Part shown: positions 1-9,590 of the stretch, piece by piece | Layout of the letters: each line of letters starts with the position of its first letter | How positions within the stretch are numbered: the stretch's first letter is position 1 | Assembly (NCBI GenBank): GCA_900175165.2 | Contig: FWWN02000489.1 | Location: 1-22,246, forward strand | Origin: Rhizomucor pusillus | Taxonomy: Eukaryota > Mucoromycota > Mucoromycetes > Mucorales > Lichtheimiaceae | Reading direction: 5' to 3' | DNA length: 22,246 bases | The notes under the pieces: generated by a model | Told to the model about the DNA's origin: nothing | Databases searched by the model: none | Seen by the model: only the letters and a program-made list of their open reading frames with translations | Position numbers and translations under genes: made by a program

Positions 1-760
1 ACTGATTCGAGTCTGTAGAATAAACTCGCTTAGTCTTTGTAAACCTCGATTCTCCGGCGGTTTTGCATCCGCTTCGCTACTGCATAAGCACAGCGCCATC
101 GAACCCAGTTTATTGAGATATACGCTCGCCTAGATCAATGTGCATGAGGAAAGGCATGAGATAAGTGCTTTGTCATCAGCACTTCCTCGGTTGTCGATAT
201 CATTGACTGTCTCCACCATGACACTCTTTCAGCAGCATTCCGATTGTCGTAATCTGGAAGTTCGATATCATGTTGCTATTTGCTCACTGTCAAGTCTAAT
301 TCAGAAAGAGTAGAGCATAATAAAGTGAACCGTAAAAGCATATATGCCATTAGTACGACTTCTAGCGTAAGTGCGTTTGTGTTTTCATCATCATTCGTTA
401 TGCATAATCACAGCATTTCAACACGAACGTGTGTATTTTATTGAAGACGCTCTCGTTTTATTGATATTTACTTTAACTAGAAGAAGTAGAAGATCTTTTC
501 AGTAGTTTCAACATACTTAAGCCTTCCTGCCATTTTTGTGAGTTAGTAGCGCTCAAAAAGGCAATTTTCCCTTTCTGCAGAATGATGTCTACTGGACCCA
601 TTACTTATTCAGCACACTGTCACTATTGTGCCTACTGTTAGTACTTTTTAAATCGGCAAAAAGTGTTAAGTATCTTTTCACCTAGACGAAATTCAACTAT
701 TTCTCAACGATAACTCACATGGTCTAGCCCTTGCGATGATGCACTATTTACAATGTGCAG
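1..760. other. No recognisable gene
   Basis: This AT-rich stretch has no open frame of convincing length and no recognised motif on either strand. It may be intergenic, or part of a gene that runs off the left edge. Confidence 0.5.
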
Positions 761-997
761 CTGATATATTTCCAAATCTATAATAGTGGCGTCGATTTGA
801 CAGAGGCAGTCTTCGAAGGCACCGAGCCGCTCAGCTTTGAAAATGTATTGTACTCGTTTCTGAATAGAAACTTGGTTCGAAAGAGAATTTGCATTCTTAT
901 TGATAAAGCATTGGATGATGAGCAAATTACTCTTGTTGATCGATATATTGATTGTTTCATAGAAATTGATAATCAATCAATTCTATCACAACGCTGA
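761..997 (+). CDS. Possible terminal exon, unrecognised
   Basis: A frame of 78 codons plus a TGA runs from just after an acceptor-like TTTACAATGTGCAG. The peptide is mixed and acidic (it contains GVDLTEAVFEGTEPLSFENV and later KALDDEQITLVDRYID) and lacks the low complexity typical of chance frames. That makes it look like the last exon of a spliced gene. No upstream exon could be linked with confidence. The only Met is at 755 in the same frame, inside the putative intron. A shorter frame overlaps it on the other strand. I do not recognise the family, and it could still be chance. Confidence 0.22.
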   Translation: MIYFQIYNSGVDLTEAVFEGTEPLSFENVLYSFLNRNLVRKRICILIDKALDDEQITLVDRYIDCFIEIDNQSILSQR

Positions 998-1220
998 TCG
1001 AGTCCTTCGCTCGAGACTGCCGTCACAATAATGAATGAAGTTGCATCACTTAGTTCGAAAAAATATGAAAGAGAGTTCTGGCTAATGCATCATTCTTCAC
1101 TTCTTCCTCCGCTCCTTTTCCTTCCTCTCGTCGGGTTCTGCCTTTGTAAGTTGCAACATGGATTTCGCATATTAATACATCGTACTAACAGAGTAAAATG
1201 CCATAGTTCTCCATCTGGCA

Positions 1221-1274
1221 CCGTGGCGTATCCGTTGCCGACAGCCAAGGCGTAAAAGACGCTCTTCGCCACGG
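1221..1274. repeat. Nested inverted repeat (possible RNA structure)
   Basis: CCGTGGCG at 1221-1228 pairs perfectly with CGCCACGG at 1267-1274. Inside the loop, GCGT (1250-1253) pairs with ACGC (1259-1262), with partial flanking complementarity (AAG/CTT). The element lies between two donor/acceptor-like sites in the GC-richer patch upstream of the forkhead gene. Confidence 0.5.
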
Positions 1275-1525
1275 ATAATTCCAGTAAGTAACCTTGCTCT
1301 GATCGATTCCTTTTCGCTCTCTCACAATGCGTTTTGATAGAACCCTCCTCGTCATCTTCGTCCGCTCTGTCCTCTGTCTTCTGCCCTCCGTCCTGCTTCG
1401 TCCTCTCTCTCCTTTATCTTCCCCACCTGACGCTCCTTCCATTCATGTGAGTAGTCAATGCCTGCCAGAATGTTAGAACATAACTGACCATAGATATTGA
1501 AAAGTATCATTTTCAAAAAAGATTG

Positions 1526-1570
1526 CCCGGCGACGCCTCCACCCCGGGTGCAACCCTCCGTTCGAGGAGG
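1526..1570. repeat. Two tandem short hairpins in GC-rich patch
   Basis: CCCGG (1526-1530) can pair with CCGGG (1544-1548). Immediately after it, CCTCC (1555-1559) can pair with GGAGG (1566-1570) around a GTTCGA loop. Both sit in an otherwise AT-rich leader about 250 nt before the forkhead start codon. Function is unknown. Confidence 0.4.
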
Positions 1571-1820
1571 TATGAAGCTGCTATAGGTATCAGAGACATA
1601 TGATTTTTGGCTCTTTCATCACTGACGTTCTGCTCTTCTATCTACTCTACCACTCCTCTATTCTTCTTCATTTGCTTCCTTCCTTGTAATCTAACTTTGA
1701 ACGTTTCTTTATATAATAAAGACAGAGCTGGATAAACTCTTTTCATTCACTGTCGGGGGACAGAACATCTTTTTTCACCGAATTCACCCCCCTCCCGAGC
1801 TTGTCCCTACCTATCTACCC

Positions 1821-3567
1821 ATGGGCTCAGAAAGTCTTGCTAATGACGGTGCTCCTTCCTCGTCAGCTTCTACCGTAACCGATAAGCCTGCGTCCAAGCA
1901 GCCAGCGGCTGTGTCGGTGGACTCTGGGCCTGTGCAAGCATACGCCAAATTGGAGGGCGATCACCACTGCTACTACATTCGAACACTTCAAGTGACGATG
2001 GGTCGCAGAGTGTCCCGTCCAGGCCAGGTGGACATTCCACTCGGGAAAGCAAAGTCGGTTTCAAGGCATCACGCTCGACTCTTTTACAACTTTGCGACGC
2101 AGCGCTTTGAAATTATGGTTTTCGGCAAGAATGGAGCATTCATAAACGAGCAGTTTGTGGAGAAGGGTGTTACCGTGCCACTTGAGAATCGGTAAGCGCA
2201 TGTTTGTACGTATCTATATATGCACAGCATACTGACAGTACTCGGTTGTCGCCAGCACAAAAATCCAAATTGGCGACTCTTCATTCACCTTCTTGCTACC
2301 TCGGGTTACCGTTGGTCAGCAGTCTGCGTCCAGAGTCAATGACAGCTCCGGCTATATCTCGACACCGCAGCAGCTTGAGAAGCACAGTTCACGATCAAAT
2401 GATGCAGAAGGGAATGACTCCCAGGACCCTTCATCTTACCCTGCAAACAAGGATGGAAAACCACCGTTCTCATACGCAACCTTGATTGCGCAGGCCATCA
2501 ACTCTACAGAGGACAAACGCATGGCATTGCATGAGATTTACAATTACATCACAACGCATTATCCGTATTATCAAATGGCCCAGAATGGGTGGCAGGTGAG
2601 TGGTCACGTTCCAAAGACGATTTTTCAGATCAATTAAGTCCTCCGTTCACGATAGAACTCTATAAGGCACAACTTGTCGCTGAACAAAGCATTCGTCAAA
2701 GTTCCACGCGGCGACGCAGAGCCAGGAAAAGGTGCATTTTGGACGATCGATCCGAAAGCCGAAATCCAGTTTATGAACGGCGGTATGAATAAACGAAGTA
2801 GCAAGCGGCCGGCATCGAAATCATCATCGGGCAATGGCAACGACAGCGGATCAAGTGCTACGCCGGAACCTCGTAAAAAGATCAAAAAAGAAGGATCGGA
2901 TAATGAGGAACCAGCAACAACCACTAGCAGTAGCAGCGGCAATGGCGGAGGGGCGGCTACTTCAACAGCGCAGGCAGCGGCTTCTGGCAAGTCGGCTTCC
3001 ACGGCTGCTACACCGGCAGCAGCGGCTGCAATTGCGAGCGTCGCTGCTGCCTCGACGGCTGCATCCATCGCACACTCTCCAGCAAACACAAAAGATACCT
3101 CCTCATCGTCAACCTCTTCACCAACTGCAACGACAAATGCAAACACTTCAACCACTACATCAGCTACCAATACTCAGCAAAATATCCAAGCTCAAATCCA
3201 ACTTCAGCTACAGAGTCAGTTACAAACAACGATCCGCCAACATCTACTGGATCCTGTGCGGTATCCTTTACCGCCATCCATAGCGCAGTTGCTGCCTCAG
3301 GCTATTGCTCAGCTGCCTCCACATTTAGCAAATCAATTCTCTGCTACTCTGCAGTCTGCACTGCGCGCTCACAGCAACGCAGCGAATGCCAACAATAACA
3401 CCAGTAACAGCAGTAATAATAACAACAATGGCAGCGGTAGCAACAATGCCACGTCCAATTCAAACGTTAATAGTAACAACAACAACAATAGCAACGGTGT
3501 TGAAGCGAAACCAAACAACACTGGCGACAAGTCTAGTTCCACCGAACCCACAAGCACGTCTAGCTAA
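1821..3567 (+). CDS. FHA-forkhead transcription factor (Fkh1/Fkh2-like)
   Basis: The product is a nuclear DNA-binding regulator of 540 aa. Exons are 1821-2191, 2256-2595 and 2656-3567; both introns are GT-AG and the phases agree. Residues about 41-140 form an FHA phosphothreonine-binding domain (GRR at 61-63, SRHHA at 81-85, GKNGAFIN near 102). It is completed across intron 1 by [12 protein letters not shown]. Residues about 191-280 form the winged helix: [10 protein letters not shown], then the recognition helix [13 protein letters not shown], which reads correctly only when intron 2 is removed, then the wing motif EPGKGAFW. The C-terminal half is low complexity: basic/Ser, poly-Ala, Gln-rich, then Asn/Ser-rich. 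The FHA + forkhead order matches fungal Fkh1/Fkh2, which control mitotic genes; Fhl1 is a less likely alternative. The chosen start is the first ATG in frame. The gene is convergent with the phosphatase. Confidence 0.93.
3388..3505 (+). repeat. AAC/AAT-rich trinucleotide tract (poly-Asn)
   Basis: This is an imperfect AAC/AAT/AGC triplet run inside the last forkhead exon. It encodes an Asn/Ser-rich tail and is likely length-variable. It also produces long leucine-rich shadow frames on the other strand. Confidence 0.7.
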
Positions 3568-3959
3568 TTTTTCTTTCAATGTATTTCCCTTTTACCCTCC
3601 CCTCCCCAGAAAAAGAACTTTCTTCTTCGTTACTCATTTCCTGTCCTTGTTGCATGATGTACTTCCAGAAAATGTGCTGAAAAATAATCTTACATATGTC
3701 ATACTATGTGGGGAGATAGACAGAAAGGGGACAAGCGTCCGTGAGTCCAAACGATTCGTGCGCATGTGAGTGTTTGTGCGGTACGGGTTGATATGTGTTT
3801 GTGAGATAAAGGGGGAGTTCAGGGTGGATATGACCCTGGGAGGGGGAATGTTACAAACAGGTATATTATTTGGAGAAGAAGGAAAAGAGAATAAGGAGAG
3901 CAATATATAGCAAGAGGGGGAGGGGACTATTTTTTTTGTTGTCGTACTTTACGTAATTG
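3568..3959. other. Convergent 3' intergenic region
   Basis: This lies between the stop codons of the forkhead gene (+) and the phosphatase gene (-). It holds a T-rich stretch then a G/A-rich stretch and a T8 run near 3932. It is presumably two 3' UTRs back to back. No gene is seen. Confidence 0.6.
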
Positions 3960-5265
3960 TTACTGCTGCTTGGATGGAAGGTCAATGGTGTTGTCCAAAA
4001 CCAGCGTGACATCGTCCACCTGCGTCAGATCCTCTAGGAATGCTACGAGGTCTGTGAGTTCTGTATCATGTGGGTCATTGAACCACGTGGAAACAGGCAC
4101 GGCATTCGCATTGTGAAAAATGTAGCTAGTGGGCGAATTGTCCAGGATCAACGTCGCTGACAGATCCCGTCCTAGTTGTGACAAGTCCTAATGAATATGA
4201 CAACGTTAGAGAGAGAGGAAGGAGATGCGCATTTAGTACCACTGCCTACCTTGACATAATTGCCTTTGTGATTGAAGCAGGCCTCTCTAAATAGCCGATG
4301 CTTGATCACCTTGTGGACATCGAGCATATCCAAGACAGGATCGGCATACTTGACAAGGAGTTGGGATTGTATATCAATCCTGTTTTTGCATCCAGACTTA
4401 CCTTGGATAAACTAGCCGTAAATACAACAATTTCGTACTTTTCGCCCATTTTGCGCATAAACTCGTCCACACCCGGTCTTTTAAGCACATAGACATTGTG
4501 ATATTGATTGTCAATTTCCACCGGCACGATAAAGTCCGGATGAGGAATGATCTGTGTAAAAGTAAAGACTATTAGAAATGTTTGCAGCATGATCCAAGAC
4601 AAGTTTCTACGGGACAAGAACCTTGAAAGAACTGTGTACCAACGTCTCATCTAAATCTAATACAAGGCATTTTCGTCCTTGGTGCTCCGAGGAGACAGGC
4701 GGTAGCAACCGAACAATCTAACGCAAACTGTCAATGCCCTCGTTTCTCTCTCAATCAATGGTGATTATCTTACGTTTTGCTGTGGAGACTGAGGAATGGA
4801 TGCGGGCGTATGTGGTGTTTCAGGCGCAACAGCAGCTGCAGCAGCAGCAGGATCCTGTTCTGCGAGGTTCTTCAGTTCGGTTGGATTGGTAATAATTTTG
4901 GGCATCTCCTTGTTGCTTTGACGCCGCTGCTTGATGATAGAAGAGGGCTTGTCACCATTGTCAAGCAGCGACCCAGCGCCCGCCGTGCAGCATAGTAACA
5001 GCGACAGGAACCCGCTGCTTTTTGATCCCAGGGAGCTCTTCAGCGAAGCTGCTCTGGACGCCGGTCGACTGCCGCTGGGTGGAGGCGATTTTACGTATTC
5101 AGGGTCGATATTTTTCTTGCCTAGTACAGCAGCAAAAGCTGTTGAGCTACCCTTTTCAGGCACGAACGTCGGTCGTCATTCACCTTTTCTTTTGCTGCTA
5201 TTCATTTTCTGCTGGTCAGATTTAGAGTGATTCGACGATGCCTTGTTGTCCGGCGCCTGGGTCAT
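3960..5265 (-). CDS. FCP1/SCP-type (NIF) protein phosphatase, Psr1-like
   Basis: This is a HAD-family Ser/Thr phosphatase of 339 aa. Minus-strand exons are 5265-5184, 5138-4774, 4717-4622, 4551-4402, 4348-4250 and 4187-3960; every junction keeps phase. The catalytic DLDET (170-174) sits in [17 protein letters not shown]. It is followed by [38 protein letters not shown] and [10 protein letters not shown], the normal order of the SCP/Psr domain. The first 150 residues are Ser/Ala/Pro-rich and contain GFLSLLLCC. This resembles the N-terminal palmitoylated motif of plasma-membrane Psr1/Psr2, but here it is internal (about residue 70). Exon 1 is inferred: without it the frame opens after a TGA and has no Met ahead of that motif. 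The 45-nt intron 1 is the least certain junction. Nem1 is less likely because no transmembrane pair is seen. Confidence 0.88.
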
Positions 5266-6272
5266 GTAAGGGGGAAAGCGCTTAAAAGGGACAGAAGACC
5301 TACTTTTACCCTGTACAGTGGAGAAAGAAGGAGGAAAAGGAAAAGAAAAAAAGAGAGAGAGGGATTCAAGTCGATCTATGGCGCTCTGGCTTTACTTTTT
5401 TGCCCTTCGCGAAAAAGAAGACTGCAGGAAAGCACGTTTTGTGCAACAGCCGCCTTTACCTTTTACGTCAGTAGGGATGTAGGCGTGTGGTGTGATGTAG
5501 AATGCACAGATCCAATATCTTCGGGTGTGGATTTTGGGGGAAAGGTTTGGACCGAGAGGAGATGTGCTTTCTAGACTGGTACATTCCCGGGCGCGGCGTT
5601 GCAGAGTCAATTCACCGCGTACAATCATGGAATGGCCTACTCTATCTTGAATTTCTTGCCTGGAGCTTGTTCTGCACAAAACGCATACGTATATCTCATG
5701 CAGAGATATACAATATACACGGAGTGTTAGGCGCGCTCTCACGTTTTAACTTGCTGTTTCAAGTCAATGCGCGTTTGTTCTCCGTATTTGTACGCATATT
5801 CATTCTATGATCCCAAATGCTGCTATGTATTGTAACTGGATCGCTTGTGTAGCTTTTCCGATTCCAACATCTTGGTCGTACATGGTGTTTTTTCATTTTC
5901 GGGCCACGGACGTAGATTACCATTTAAAGGCATGCTCCTTTCTCTATGTATATATCACATGAAGAACGAATTGTAGGCTGCTTCAGTCTTTGCAGATTCC
6001 CAGTGATATCGGATATGTATGTACTCGGGCATGTACAAAAATGTCTATCTTAGTCATGATCGCCATACATATACATCTGTATATTGTCTTCACTGCGATA
6101 ATTTACACTCCCGCAGTTGGTCGTGTACGACCTTTGTGATTAAAGCATATCTTTGTATTTGTCCAGCCACGTCCATCGACTTTTGAACTTTATTTGCCCG
6201 AAAGATTGAAGGAAGCTACTATGCTAATACGGCATAATTGATGCCCTATACAGTGACACAGAGGGAAGAGGT
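5266..6272. other. Intergenic: phosphatase promoter and oxygenase 3' flank
   Basis: No supported gene is present. On the phosphatase coding strand, 5318-5368 is a long CT tract (purine-rich on +), typical of fungal promoters or leaders. The rest is AT-rich with scattered short frames on both strands that lack recognisable features or consistent splice signals. The 3' UTR of the carotenoid oxygenase should lie in the right part. Confidence 0.5.
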
Positions 6273-8285
6273 TCAGTTTACGGCAACTGCGATTCCGTCA
6301 GAGTCCACAAAGGAACCGTGGAGAGTCATAGCGTTGAAAGACCCCAAGGTTGTTCTTGCCAATTCTTTCATGGTAGCAGCATCGAGTATCAAAAGAAAAC
6401 AAGATTCAGTACCATCGCTGGTCATTGTATTGACGCAAGACAGAATGATACCATCATCCTCTGCAGTTCCTTCGGGGTTAGGCACAAAGATCGGTTCTGA
6501 GCAGGAGCATGAAGGTTCGTCCCAAATCTTTGCTGAGCTTTTCATGTCAGTGTTTGGCACGCATGTAGGGTTGTCCAAATCGACCTTGATAAGACCATTG
6601 ACAACAGCGCCCGAAGCATATGATGGTGCATACTGCGACTCGCAGACTCCCCAAAGATACCTGTACGGCTTGAGGTTGTATCTTTGGTTGAAACGAGGGA
6701 GCTCCACATCGTGTGCAAGTACTTCGTAGGAGGCAACACGCCGTTTGTTGTATTCGAACATGCCAGAAAATAGATAACCTCCTGTCAAATTATCACCCGT
6801 CCACCTAGTCTTGGAAGGATCATTGCTATCGTAAGGGACGTTGTGCAGTCGATAGCGTCTGACTTGCGATGGCGCAATCTTGTTACCGGGTTTACCCTGT
6901 GCCTTCTTGTTGATCACAAAGCGTGCAGGCCGGACCTGATCCAGCTCCACCTTGCCTGTCGGCGTCTTGCCAAGTTCAAAGCTGGCATCTACAATATCAG
7001 TGTTTTCGTAGATGCAGTAATCCATGTAGATAACACGTTCGCGCTTGCCACCAGGCAGCTCGACCTCCTCATCCCAGGCGTTAGCAGAGTGGAAACCAAA
7101 GCAGGGTTCTGCTTCGTAGGTGGCAACGTGCCTTCCAGTGTTTCTGTCAATGACATGGAACAGAGTGCGCCGTGTCTCATCCCAACAAAAAGTCTGGTAA
7201 GCATTGGAGTAATAAATGGCCGAGATACCACCAAACGAGTAATAGTACGGGAAATTGGGGACAATAATGTAGTTTTTGGTCATGTTGAATGAATGGATAT
7301 ACGATGGCTTGAGGAACTCGAGTGTTTTCCAGGCACCCAACTGGCGCCAGATTGGTTCGTGCACTCTTGTTGTTGGAGGCGGCATGGTCTCGTCTTTTCT
7401 TGGCGAGAACGGCGAGATGCTAAAGGTTTGGAAGCTAGGAATAGGTCCCAGTCTGACCATAAAGTTAACATACTCGTTTGTTTCCTCGTCGAATTGATGA
7501 TGCGATGCACAGAGCATGCCCCACAACTTTTTGTCAACGTGCTTGTGTGTAAACATCTTCAAAGGCACTGGATTTTGCAAGCACCATATCAGCTCCTCAC
7601 TCATCCGTATCAATTGCGTGCTTAAAAACTTTTACCTAGCGTATCCTTGTCAACAAGCTGGAGCGTATCCGCATCTCTCTTGACCACTACAGCCTGACCA
7701 CGTTTGACACCCGTTTCCTTCTCCAAAGCTTCACCAATAGGAAAGTTGGGTGTGATGGTAACATTCACTAGATCGTACTCTGGATCTTGAGCTTGCTTTT
7801 CCATGGTATCATTGAACCCTGCAATGTGGCTGTAAAACGTTTGCACACGGCCAAAAATGGTTTTGCATGGATCAGGGCCAAACGTCAACAGGGTCTTGTC
7901 GCCTTCACGGATACGTCGCTCCAAGCCATGAGACGTGTGGCGCGATGAGTAGCGCACAGTTTGTGTCTTGCCAGATATCTCAAAGCGATGTAGCATGGCC
8001 AATCCGTCGAAAGGATGCGAGATATGATACGTGTCTCCATTTTCCAACAGAATATTGTACCTTCCAGAACCTGGAGTGCGTGAGATTAACACAATGTTTT
8101 ATCGATGCATTCCTTCACCACAACTTGCCAGTTCTATACATGACCCCTTCCACCCATTCTGGTATATTGCCTTGAAGTTTGAGTTCGATGGGTTCCAGCT
8201 CGGCAGGCACATTCTCGAAACCAACGGGCGACGGTGCAGGCAAACCAGTTTCCCTGTTAGGATTCTCGGCCGCGAGAGTCTTCAT
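6273..8285 (-). CDS. Carotenoid cleavage oxygenase (RPE65/CCD family)
   Basis: This non-haem Fe(II) dioxygenase cleaves the polyene chain of carotenoids or apocarotenoids. The product is 628 aa, within the family range. Minus-strand exons are 8285-8129, 8070-7636 and 7567-6273. The four iron-binding His are visible: CASHHQFDEE (about 220), PSYIHSFN (289), CFGFHSANAWDE (357) and TLHGSFV (614). The N-terminal EGVMYRTGSGRYNI is restored only if intron 1 uses a GC donor (GCAAGT). Intron 2 (7568-7635) ends ATCCAG and joins DTL to VPLKMFTHKHVD. A TATAAAAG box directly precedes an earlier in-frame ATG at 8336, so the ATG at 8285 is preferred. No signal peptide is seen. In Mucoromycota such enzymes (CarS, AcaA, Tsp types) make trisporoid pheromones from beta-carotene; which step this one does cannot be told from sequence alone. 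The gene is divergent from the resolvase. Confidence 0.92.
8071..8128 (-). other. Probable GC-AG intron in the carotenoid oxygenase
   Basis: The 58-nt intron has donor G|GCAAGT and acceptor CTCCAG. Splicing gives MYRTGSGRYNI, the conserved family sequence. The competing GT-AG choice (donor GTTGTG, acceptor GGAAG) would give RTGKYNI and delete conserved residues. Confidence 0.75.
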
Positions 8286-8595
8286 TGAAGGGTATAAAGA
8301 AAATAGATTTTTTTTCCTTTTCCAGGGGTCAGTCATCTTTTATAGAAGTCAACAATTTCATTGTCCTGAATCAAAGTGTAGCACAAAAGCATGGCCGATC
8401 AATTTTTGTATTTTTTCCCTTGTTCTCCTGTCCCTACTACCGACTTAATTATCAATGCAGTGGCAAAGTGTCAGACATCTGAGCACCCAGCAGGCTCAAC
8501 TAGCGGTGAGATCTAGGTAAAGTAGAAACGTATATTATCGAACGAAAAATTGCAGGTTCTAAAGGACATACATATGTAAATCAAGGCTGTATAAA
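8286..8595. promoter_or_regulatory. Shared divergent promoter region
   Basis: This 310-nt AT-rich region separates the oxygenase (-) and the resolvase (+), so regulation may be shared. No conserved operator was recognised. The resolvase ATG overlaps a TATAAAA string (8590-8596), which therefore cannot serve as the promoter of that start. Confidence 0.5.
8337..8344 (-). promoter_or_regulatory. TATA box of the carotenoid oxygenase
   Basis: TATAAAAG on the minus strand lies 52 nt before the chosen ATG. It abuts an upstream in-frame ATG at 8336, so transcripts starting about 30 nt downstream would exclude that ATG. Confidence 0.5.
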
Positions 8596-9420
8596 ATGAA
8601 AGGCGCAGAGCTTCAACTGATCTGCCGAGGGTGCAACGTTCGACAAGGTGGTACCAAATCCGACATCTATACGCGTCTTGATCACCACTTTTCAAACATT
8701 ATTGCAGCCGCTGCCGCAGACAATGATCGTGTGCACCTTGATCGCATCCTCCCACCGTCCATCATGTCCTTTGATCTCGGGTACAAGAACCTTGCCTACG
8801 TCCATATGGCCAAGGACGAGACGATACTTGGTTGGCAAAGAATAGACTTGGGTATCGTAGAAACGTTCCATCCATCGCACACTGCTCCCCTCGTCCACTC
8901 GTTTGTTCGAGAGCACATTGAGCCATACATAGCATTAGAGAAGGATCAAAAGTCTGACACAGTGGGCGCGTTTGTGCTTGAACGACAACGATACCGTGAT
9001 AACAGCGCGAAAACCGTGCTAGAAAATACCATCATCGTCAACACGATCGAAGCATTGCTCTGGTCTTCGCTCCTGTATACCACAAGAATCAAAAATGCTC
9101 CCTACGTTATCTTTGATGCGACTGCGCGGCAAGCTGTTGATCGTGTGTTTAAGGATGATCTTGACAGGTTAAAGCCGCCAATCAAAAATAACAAGGGCAC
9201 GAAGAACACCACATCCAGGGATTACTATCGCAAGAAGAAGGCAACCGTTCTGCTGGCAACAGAGTGGCTCGATAGTCAGACGGCTCCAGCTTTCAAGGAG
9301 CAATTCCACAAGGATAGCAAAAAAGATGACTTGAGCGACTGCCTCTTGCAAGGCATTGCCTGGCTCAAATGGAGGCGATTCACGCGAGATTTCATTTCTG
9401 ACTGCGTAAATCGATCGTAA
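8596..9420 (+). CDS. Mitochondrial Holliday junction resolvase (Cce1/Ydc2 family)
   Basis: This single-exon gene encodes 274 aa. It is an RNase H-fold endonuclease that resolves four-way junctions during mitochondrial DNA recombination and segregation. Residues 1-30 are a SAP-like DNA-binding motif (KGAELQLICRGC then GGTKSDIYTRL), as in fungal Ydc2. The catalytic acidic residues fit the family: SFDLGYKNLA (D60), VLERQRYR (E129) and KKDDLSDCLLQ (D245/D248). A basic segment (about 196-216) precedes the C-terminal acidic motif. There is no clear mitochondrial presequence. An in-frame stop 30 nt upstream limits extension unless an unseen exon exists. The gene is divergent from the oxygenase and convergent with the Hsp40 gene. 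Confidence 0.9.
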   Translation: MKGAELQLICRGCNVRQGGTKSDIYTRLDHHFSNIIAAAAADNDRVHLDRILPPSIMSFDLGYKNLAYVHMAKDETILGWQRIDLGIVETFHPSHTAPLVHSFVREHIEPYIALEKDQKSDTVGAFVLERQRYRDNSAKTVLENTIIVNTIEALLWSSLLYTTRIKNAPYVIFDATARQAVDRVFKDDLDRLKPPIKNNKGTKNTTSRDYYRKKKATVLLATEWLDSQTAPAFKEQFHKDSKKDDLSDCLLQGIAWLKWRRFTRDFISDCVNRS

Positions 9421-9590
9421 CATATTTCTTCAATCGCAAGCAAGCGCATTTGGGGTCGATTTTTTGAACGTTCTATATTTGACGATGAAGTGTGAGATGC
9501 GGCTATCTCTGCGTGGAATAGGGGAAAAGGTAAATGAAGAATATGGTAATGGGAGGGGAAATTGTAAAGTGCAAGCATGAAGAACATAAA

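Larger units (their letters stand above)
998..1820 (+). other. Probable leader/promoter of the forkhead gene
   Basis: No long coding frame is present. The stretch is CT-rich (about 1095-1140, 1370-1440 and 1615-1690), as is usual for fungal promoters and leaders. An intron-like unit begins GTAAGT at 1146, carries the branch sequence TACTAAC at 1183-1189 and could end at AG 1206. Further donor-like sites are GTAAGT at 1284 and GTGAGT near 1447. Inverted repeats are described separately. The simplest reading is a long, spliced 5' leader of the forkhead gene; this is inferred, and transcript data would settle it. Confidence 0.4.

Noticed and set aside
1551..1575. CCTCC-GTTCGA-GGAGG resembling a tRNA T-arm
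   Set aside because: The loop is six bases rather than seven, and no acceptor stem, D arm or anticodon arm can be formed around it.
2634..3170. 178-codon frame on the minus strand
   Set aside because: It is the antisense of the poly-Ala/Ser part of the forkhead gene. Its Ala/Val/Glu-rich composition is a shadow of repeats, with no motif.
5227..5742. Short frames on both strands in the phosphatase promoter (5227-5574 +, 5392-5742 -)
   Set aside because: They overlap each other, one covers the AG-rich tract, and neither has motifs or supporting splice sites.
6238..6729. 163-codon plus-strand frame
   Set aside because: It lies antisense to the well-supported last exon of the carotenoid oxygenase and has no recognisable domain.
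7568..7635. Continuous reading from the downstream frame start (7613) as the start of a separate 446-codon gene
   Set aside because: The first codon is TTG, and removing a GT-AG intron here joins two halves of one carotenoid oxygenase with the conserved DTLVPLKMFT junction.
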